From NCBI GenBank assembly GCA_012516015.1, contig JAAYXG010000611.1:1-9280 (forward strand): 9,280 bases of DNA, written 5' to 3'. Positions 5,770-9,280 of the stretch are shown here, piece by piece (the first letter of the stretch is position 1; each line of letters starts with the position of its first letter). This DNA is from Lysobacteraceae bacterium. GTDB lineage: Bacteria > Pseudomonadota > Gammaproteobacteria > Steroidobacterales > Steroidobacteraceae. The position numbers and the translations under genes are program-made. The notes below the pieces were generated by a model. It ran no database searches, was not told the DNA's origin, and saw nothing but the letters and a program-made list of their open reading frames with translations.

Positions 5770-6339
5770 TTATCTCGATTTCGGCTGACGAACGCCGGCG
5801 ACTTGTCGGCGGTGTTTGCGAAAGGCGAGCTTCTCCAGCAGATCGGAAATGTGTTCGCCGGGCGGTATGAATCGCACCTTGACCCGCCCGTCCGGCCCGA
5901 CCGATGCGATGCGACCGACGAGACGCAGCGGATCGGCGATACATTCCCGCAAGTAGACCTCGAGCACCCCTTGACCACCGAGATCGGGGAATGGCGGCGC
6001 CGCTTGGAAGACGCCGCCGAGCGCGTTGAAGCGGACCGCGACCGGTTTCGGGCGAGGATGGCTCGCCGCGAGGAGCTGCCCGACCATGTCGAGCAATAGA
6101 TTCATCTTGAGATCGAGGCGCAAGATGTCCGCCGCATGCGGGGAATTCTCGTCCGCCTTCTCGATCGGCCCGTGCTCGTCCAACGCCGAGACGGCCTGAA
6201 GCACGCGCAGATTGCGATCCGCGAAGCTGCCGATGAGCGCGGGATCGTACGGCTCGGGCAAACGGCGCCACGCAACCGGCAAGACGTCTTCGTATGCCAG
6301 TTCCTCGTAAAGGACGATGGTGTCTAAGCCTTCGTACAT
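5770..6339 (-). CDS. Atypical PilZ-domain protein of the flagellar cluster
   Basis: The 189-residue product (from the ATG at 6339) has an N-terminal YEELAYEDVLPVAWR segment, a long predicted helical stretch with leucines at about 35-95 (LIGSFADRNLRVLQAV, ADILRLDLKMNLLLDMVGQLL) and a C-terminal PilZ-like beta-barrel at about 98-175 (VAVRFNALGGVFQA, GQGVLEVYLRECIADPLRLVGRI, GRVKVRFI, ISDLLEKLAFRKHRR). PilZ domains normally bind c-di-GMP through RxxxR and (D/N)xSxxG; here the second motif is replaced by NALGGV and no proper RxxxR precedes it, so ligand binding is doubtful. This resembles the helix-bearing, oligomeric non-binding PilZ proteins known from Xanthomonas. The frame extends to a TTG at 6396, but that extension runs through a tandem repeat, so I prefer the ATG although its ribosome binding site is weak. 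It follows the fliT-like gene by 70 nt. Confidence 0.8.
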   Translation of the reverse strand: MYEGLDTIVLYEELAYEDVLPVAWRRLPEPYDPALIGSFADRNLRVLQAVSALDEHGPIEKADENSPHAADILRLDLKMNLLLDMVGQLLAASHPRPKPVAVRFNALGGVFQAAPPFPDLGGQGVLEVYLRECIADPLRLVGRIASVGPDGRVKVRFIPPGEHISDLLEKLAFRKHRRQVAGVRQPKSR

Positions 6340-6377
6340 TGCGGTGCCGATCCGTAGGATGCGTTCTCTCTCTGGCC

Positions 6378-6405
6378 GTCGACGGTCAACTGTCAACCGT
6401 CAACT
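6378..6405 (-). repeat. Tandem heptamer array, four GTCAACN units, between fliT-like and PilZ genes
   Basis: Four contiguous 7-bp units on the plus strand: GTCGACG (6378-6384), GTCAACT (6385-6391), GTCAACC (6392-6398), GTCAACT (6399-6405). On the minus strand they read AGTTGAC / GGTTGAC / AGTTGAC / CGTCGAC. The array starts 4 nt after the stop codon of the fliT-like gene and ends 38 nt before the ATG of the PilZ gene. The spacing and unit length equal those of the fliF-proximal array although the unit sequence is unrelated. Confidence 0.8.
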
Positions 6406-6409
6406 CATC

Positions 6410-6727
6410 TCATCGACTGCCCCTGATCAGGCCGAGCATGTCGTCGACGATACCTTCCTCCGGCGTCTGGTGAAAGGCATCTCGAGCCGCGCGCGCATCG
6501 GATGACGCATCCGCCATCTTCGCCACTGCCGCATCCGATTCTGCCATCGCCTGCTTCAACGCATTCAGCCACTGCTGATCCTGCGCCGTGGCATTCGCGC
6601 TCAATTGATCGAGCAGCACCCGACGCTCCTCGAGCGTCTTCGGCACGTCCTGCCATTGACCCGTCATCGCCTGCTGGACGAGCTTGTAGGTCGCGGCCAT
6701 GACGCCGTCTGCAATCGGAGAGGTCAT
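6410..6727 (-). CDS. FliT-like flagellar export chaperone (small helical protein)
   Basis: The 105-residue product is predicted to be almost entirely helical (YKLVQQAMTGQWQDVPKTLEERRVLLDQL, QQWLNALKQAMAESDAAVAKM, ending in TPEEGIVDDMLGLIRGSR) with no signal peptide or membrane segment. It starts with an ATG that overlaps the fliS stop (ATGA, 4 nt), showing tight translational coupling. FliT binds FliD and other export substrates and prevents their early assembly; the assignment rests on size, helix content, the W-x-x-x-x-x-x-LEERR-x-LLDQL pattern and on its place after fliD-fliS. FliT proteins are poorly conserved, so a different cluster-specific chaperone is possible. Confidence 0.65.
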   Translation of the reverse strand: MTSPIADGVMAATYKLVQQAMTGQWQDVPKTLEERRVLLDQLSANATAQDQQWLNALKQAMAESDAAVAKMADASSDARAARDAFHQTPEEGIVDDMLGLIRGSR

Positions 6728-7128
6728 TTGTTACGTGCCTCTGTAGGAATAGCGATCCACGCGTCGCGAATCTCGTGCAACAGCGTGCCGACTTCTTCCA
6801 GCATCTCGACTTTGTTCTCGAGCGTCGCCGCGAGAAGCCTGCGGATCATGTAGTCGTACAGCTCGCTCAGGTTCGCGGCGATCTGCCCGCCCGCGGACAG
6901 GTCGAGACTCGCGTTGAGCTCACCGATGATCGCAGTCGCACGATGGATGAGCTGCGCTTTCTCGGCCATTTGGCCGTGCTCGATGCAGCCCTGCGCAGCG
7001 CGGATTCGCTCGATCGCGCCATCGATCAGCATCACGACGAGCTTGTGAGGGTCGGCCGCCGCAACGCCCCCATGCGCCGCCGTGCTGCTGTACGCGGCGA
7101 GCTTGTTCGTTTGGGGGAAAGCGGCCAT
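6724..7128 (-). CDS. fliS: Flagellin export chaperone FliS
   Basis: FliS binds the C-terminal disordered region of flagellin in the cytoplasm, keeps it from polymerising and delivers it to the export gate. The 134-residue protein shows the family pattern: an N-terminal NKLAAYSS-x-x-AHGGVAAADPHKLVVMLIDGAIERIRAAQGCIE, then KAQLIHRATAIIGELNASLDLSAGG and LSELYDYMIRRLLAAT. The DPHKL-x-x-MLIDGA and LYDYM-x-x-RL motifs are diagnostic. I chose the ATG at 7128 because GGAG lies 7 nt upstream; the frame stays open to 7227 but that extension does not look like FliS. The gene lies 113 nt after fliD and overlaps the next gene by 4 nt. The spacer before it has a 7-bp inverted repeat (7168-7174/7196-7202) but no clear promoter. 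Confidence 0.96.
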   Translation of the reverse strand: MAAFPQTNKLAAYSSTAAHGGVAAADPHKLVVMLIDGAIERIRAAQGCIEHGQMAEKAQLIHRATAIIGELNASLDLSAGGQIAANLSELYDYMIRRLLAATLENKVEMLEEVGTLLHEIRDAWIAIPTEARNK

Positions 7129-7241
7129 TGCGTGCTCCAAAGGACTCGAAGTACCTATGGACCTTAACGGCGGATGAGCGCGGGACTTGAGCCTCTCCGC
7201 CGCCCCGAGCTCCGTACGCGCCTGCACTGCGGCCCCCGCAA

Positions 7242-8621
7242 TTACTCCTTACCGATCTTCGGCAAGTTCGCTAATTGCTGTCCCAAATAGAGGGAAGTCG
7301 ACTGCAGCTGCGCCAACAGGGAATCGAGCGCCGTAAACTGCTTCATATAGCGTTGCTCGATCACCTGCATCCGCGCATCCAAGGCGGCTTGATCGTCCTG
7401 CAAGCGTTTCGTGCGGTCGTCGAGGGACTTGTTGCGATTGGCGATCGAGCCGTCGGCGGACAGATGCGGCGAGACGATAGAGTCCAGCCGCACGGCGACG
7501 CCGTTCTCCGAGCTGAAGATGCGCTGTACGGCTTGGAAGTCCGCTTCCATCGCTTCGCGCAGCTTTGCCTGATCCAGCTCCAGCTTGCCGTCGAGCTTCA
7601 TCGTGATGCCGATGCTGGAGAGCGTTCTGTAATCGCCGGTCAAGCCGTCGATGGGACGACCGAGCTCGCGGCGCAAGTTGCTTTCGATGTTGCGCACCAG
7701 CGGGTCACCCAGTAGGGGGCCAGCCTTCTGCGTCGCAGCGTCATAGCTCTGCAGGCTCGCTAGCGTGCTCGCCGCGGAGTTGTATTGCGTCACGAACGCA
7801 TTGATGCGCGTCGTGAGCGTATCCAGATTGCGGCTGATGTTGAGCGATAGCGTATTGTCTGGATCCGCTTTGCGCAGCGTCAAGGTGACGCCGTCGATGG
7901 CTTCCTTGATCGTGTTGGATGCGCTCGTATGCAGCACGCCCGCGATCTCGATCTCAGCATCGAGCGCCTCGCGCGCAACCGTATAGTTCGAAGCATTGTC
8001 CGACGGGTAGGTAAGCGCATCCAATCCGCCGTCGCCGCCGGACGCGCTGACCGAAATCGCGTTGGCAGCACCGGTTTCCTGTGCCGTGAGCACCAGATGA
8101 GACCCATTCGTCCCGTTCACGATCGTGGCGCGAATGCCGGTATTGTCTTCCGCGCGATTGATCGCGTCCCGGATGCCTGCGAGGCTCGAGCTCTCGCTGT
8201 CGATCTCGACCGTAAAGCTCTCTTCGCCCACTGCGAGCGTGAGCGAACCCGTGCCGACCGTGCTCGCCCCGCTCTCGTATGCGGCTGACGAGATCTGTTG
8301 CGCCGTTGCGAGCTGCAGGACCCTGACGTCGTAACTGCCGCTCTGCGCGGAAGCGAGCGCGCTCGCGGTAAAAACTTCTTCGTCGCTCGATTTCGCCGCG
8401 AACACGTTGAACGAGGGCGCCAACTTCAACGGAGAGAGCGTCGACTGCAACGAGCTCAGCGCACCCTTCAAGCTTCCCATCGCGGAAATCTGCACCGCGA
8501 CTTGCGACTGTTGCGTCGTGATCTGCGTCTGCTTCGGTGCACGCTCCGCCGCCACGAGCTGCGTCACGAGCGAGGCGAGATCCATGCCCGAACCGACACC
8601 GAGGGACTGAAATGTCGCCAT
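7242..8621 (-). CDS. fliD: Flagellar filament cap protein FliD (hook-associated protein 2)
   Basis: FliD is exported and forms the cap at the filament tip under which flagellin subunits fold. The 459-residue product begins with the conserved GVGSGMDLASLVTQLVAAERAPK stretch (residues about 8-30, FliD N-terminal domain). It continues with the variable, surface-exposed central domains (about 110-240, with SGSYDVRVLQLATAQQISS at the start) and ends with the FliD C-terminal domain (IKEAIDGVTLTL, then LNISRNLDTLTTRINAFVTQYN, LSSIGITMKLDGKLELD, and a C-terminal coiled coil, LDARMQVIEQRYMKQFTALDSLLAQLQSTSLYLGQQL). Length is normal. The ATG at 8621 has a GAGAGAG sequence about 7 nt upstream, in the 14-nt gap after flaG, so the two are certainly co-transcribed. 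Confidence 0.97.
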   Translation of the reverse strand: MATFQSLGVGSGMDLASLVTQLVAAERAPKQTQITTQQSQVAVQISAMGSLKGALSSLQSTLSPLKLAPSFNVFAAKSSDEEVFTASALASAQSGSYDVRVLQLATAQQISSAAYESGASTVGTGSLTLAVGEESFTVEIDSESSSLAGIRDAINRAEDNTGIRATIVNGTNGSHLVLTAQETGAANAISVSASGGDGGLDALTYPSDNASNYTVAREALDAEIEIAGVLHTSASNTIKEAIDGVTLTLRKADPDNTLSLNISRNLDTLTTRINAFVTQYNSAASTLASLQSYDAATQKAGPLLGDPLVRNIESNLRRELGRPIDGLTGDYRTLSSIGITMKLDGKLELDQAKLREAMEADFQAVQRIFSSENGVAVRLDSIVSPHLSADGSIANRNKSLDDRTKRLQDDQAALDARMQVIEQRYMKQFTALDSLLAQLQSTSLYLGQQLANLPKIGKE

Positions 8622-8635
8622 TGCTTACTCTCTCT

Positions 8636-8998
8636 TCACGCGACCACGTCGAGAAACACTGCGCCGTTCTCTTGCAAGGCGCGGGCCACCCGCAGGGCCT
8701 CTTCGCCGGGAATTTGCCTGATCACCTCGCCTGTCGTCGCATCGCGCACTCGGACGATGACCCGACCGCTCTCCTCGTCCACCTGGAACTGCAATTCCCT
8801 TCGCGATGCCTTCAGGTACGAGTCGATTTGCTCCACCGCGGCCTTGACCTGCTCATGGGTCGCAACGGCGCTAGCCGGCCTCTCTTCCGCCTGGCTCGCC
8901 CCCGAGGGTCGGACTGCGCCCGTATGTTGCCCGCGAACGCTCGCACCGGCGCGTGCACCCGTCACGGACGAGCTCGGTTTCAGCGCTAGATCGTTCAT
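8636..8998 (-). CDS. flaG: Flagellar protein FlaG
   Basis: FlaG is a small protein encoded between flagellin and fliD in many polarly flagellated bacteria; loss or overproduction changes filament length, but its biochemical role is unsettled. The 120-residue product has a low-complexity Ala/Ser/Pro N-terminal half and a conserved C-terminal domain at about 50-110: AAVEQIDSYLKASRRELQFQVDEESGRVIVRVRDATTGEVIRQIPGEEALRVARAL split over that range, of which ELQFQVDE and EVIRQIP are the FlaG signature. I chose the ATG at 8998 because GGGGTGG precedes it at about 5 nt; the in-frame GTG at 9007 has no ribosome binding site. It follows the hairpin after fliC by only about 27 nt, so it is probably read through from fliC or from a promoter overlapping that hairpin. 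Confidence 0.93.
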   Translation of the reverse strand: MNDLALKPSSSVTGARAGASVRGQHTGAVRPSGASQAEERPASAVATHEQVKAAVEQIDSYLKASRRELQFQVDEESGRVIVRVRDATTGEVIRQIPGEEALRVARALQENGAVFLDVVA

Positions 8999-9025
8999 CC
9001 GCGCCACCCCGAGGAACGGAAAGCG

Positions 9026-9065
9026 CGACAGGCAGTGAGGGTCTCGCGACCCTCACCGCCTGCCG
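9026..9065 (-). terminator. Long hairpin after fliC (terminator or mRNA stabiliser)
   Basis: GACAGGCAGTGAGGGTC (9027-9043) and GACCCTCACCGCCTGCC (9048-9064) pair along all 17 positions (two G-U wobbles on the transcribed strand), and C9026-G9065 adds one more. On the minus strand the loop is GCGA, a GNRA tetraloop. Only three T residues follow shortly after (GCGCTTTCC), so termination would be partial. The position, about 52 nt after the flagellin stop and directly before the flaG ribosome binding site, fits a device that makes fliC mRNA more abundant or stable than flaG-fliD mRNA. That role is inferred. Confidence 0.7.
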
Positions 9066-9116
9066 GGATCGAGCTCGTAGTGAGCCGGATCATCGCGTCA
9101 CATCATCGGCTGCTCA

Positions 9117-9280
9117 TTAGCGGAGCAGCGAGAGGACGTTCTGCGGCACGGTGTTCGCCTGAGCGACCATCGCCGTACCCGCCTGCTGCAGGATCTGGGC
9201 GCGGGTCAACGCGGCCGTTTCGGCGGCGAAGTCCGTGTCCTGAATGCGGCTGCGGGAGGCCGAGAGGTTCTCCGACACCG
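9117..9280 (-). CDS. fliC: Flagellin, C-terminal end (gene enters from outside the window)
   Basis: Flagellin is the filament subunit. Only the last 53 codons are present. Translated from the minus strand they end with [19 protein letters not shown], then [20 protein letters not shown] and [11 protein letters not shown], the conserved D0 C-terminal helix of bacterial flagellins that packs in the filament core. The gene ends with TAA (9119-9117) directly followed by TGA (9116-9114), a tandem stop. It is followed by the GNRA-loop hairpin at 9026-9065 and then flaG. The 5' part, any further flagellin copies and the promoter lie beyond 9280. Confidence 0.97.
   Translation of the reverse strand, partial: VSENLSASRSRIQDTDFAAETAALTRAQILQQAGTAMVAQANTVPQNVLSLLR

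Noticed and set aside
7168..7202. CGGCGGA/TCCGCCG inverted repeat in the fliD-fliS spacer as a terminator
   Set aside because: The loop is about 21 nt and no T-run follows; fliS is expected to be in the fliD operon.
7129..7227. 33-residue N-terminal extension of FliS
   Set aside because: Known FliS proteins start close to the DPHKL region, and GGAG precedes the ATG at 7128 at good spacing.
9090..9116. Possible sigma-28 -10 element (GCCGATGA on the minus strand) after the fliC stop
   Set aside because: One mismatch in the -10 and no TAAA-like -35 at 15 bp upstream.
1..9280. CRISPR arrays, tRNA/rRNA genes, IS elements, defence or toxin-antitoxin genes
   Set aside because: None seen: the repeats present are contiguous heptamers without spacers, and all sizeable minus-strand frames are accounted for by flagellar genes.

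Overview
The window is a piece of a polar-flagellum gene cluster from a GC-rich gammaproteobacterium. Every gene I can support lies on the minus strand, so transcription runs from high to low coordinates: fliC (3' end only) - flaG - fliD - fliS - fliT-like - PilZ-domain gene - [333-nt spacer] - fleQ - second sigma-54 activator (FleR/FlrC-type) - fliE - fliF - fliG (5' end only). This order, with an atypical PilZ gene between the filament chaperones and fleQ, and two sigma-54 enhancer-binding proteins in front of fliE, fits the Xanthomonadales/Steroidobacterales side of the Gammaproteobacteria. That assignment is an inference from gene order and base composition only.

Region 5770-9280 is the filament and cap module: flagellin, FlaG, the cap protein FliD, the flagellin chaperone FliS, a FliT-like small helical protein translationally coupled to FliS (ATGA overlap), and a PilZ-fold protein. 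A 17-18 bp hairpin with a GNRA-type loop follows fliC. A small hairpin followed by TTTTT follows the PilZ gene and probably ends this unit.

Region 2633-5769 is the regulatory module. FleQ (504 aa from the start with the good ribosome binding site) has its degenerate receiver-like domain, AAA+ domain and Fis-type helix-turn-helix. The next gene encodes a second AAA+ sigma-54 activator with no receiver domain, and no sensor kinase gene (FleS/FlrB) lies between them, unlike the Pseudomonas/Vibrio fleQ-fleS-fleR order. A well-matched sigma-54 promoter lies about 48 nt (from its -12 element) before this second activator. This suggests the cascade FleQ + RpoN -> second activator -> basal body genes. 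In FleQ several residues known from Pseudomonas/Vibrio work to contact c-di-GMP are replaced, and the PilZ protein lacks the canonical ligand motifs. Both suggest altered second-messenger input.

Region 1-2632 is the start of the basal body module: FliE (rod/MS-ring adaptor), FliF (MS ring) and FliG (rotor switch), with fliG overlapping the end of fliF by 8 nt.

The least expected signal is in the spacers. Three of them, plus the 5' end of the second activator gene, carry short tandem arrays with a unit of about 7 bp, each with a different unit sequence (GGGCACT-type, GTTGACN-type, GGGGCTC-type, and a looser CGTGNAGA-type). Two are arranged as large inverted repeats. These look like a family of heptanucleotide short tandem repeats that has spread through intergenic positions of this genome.
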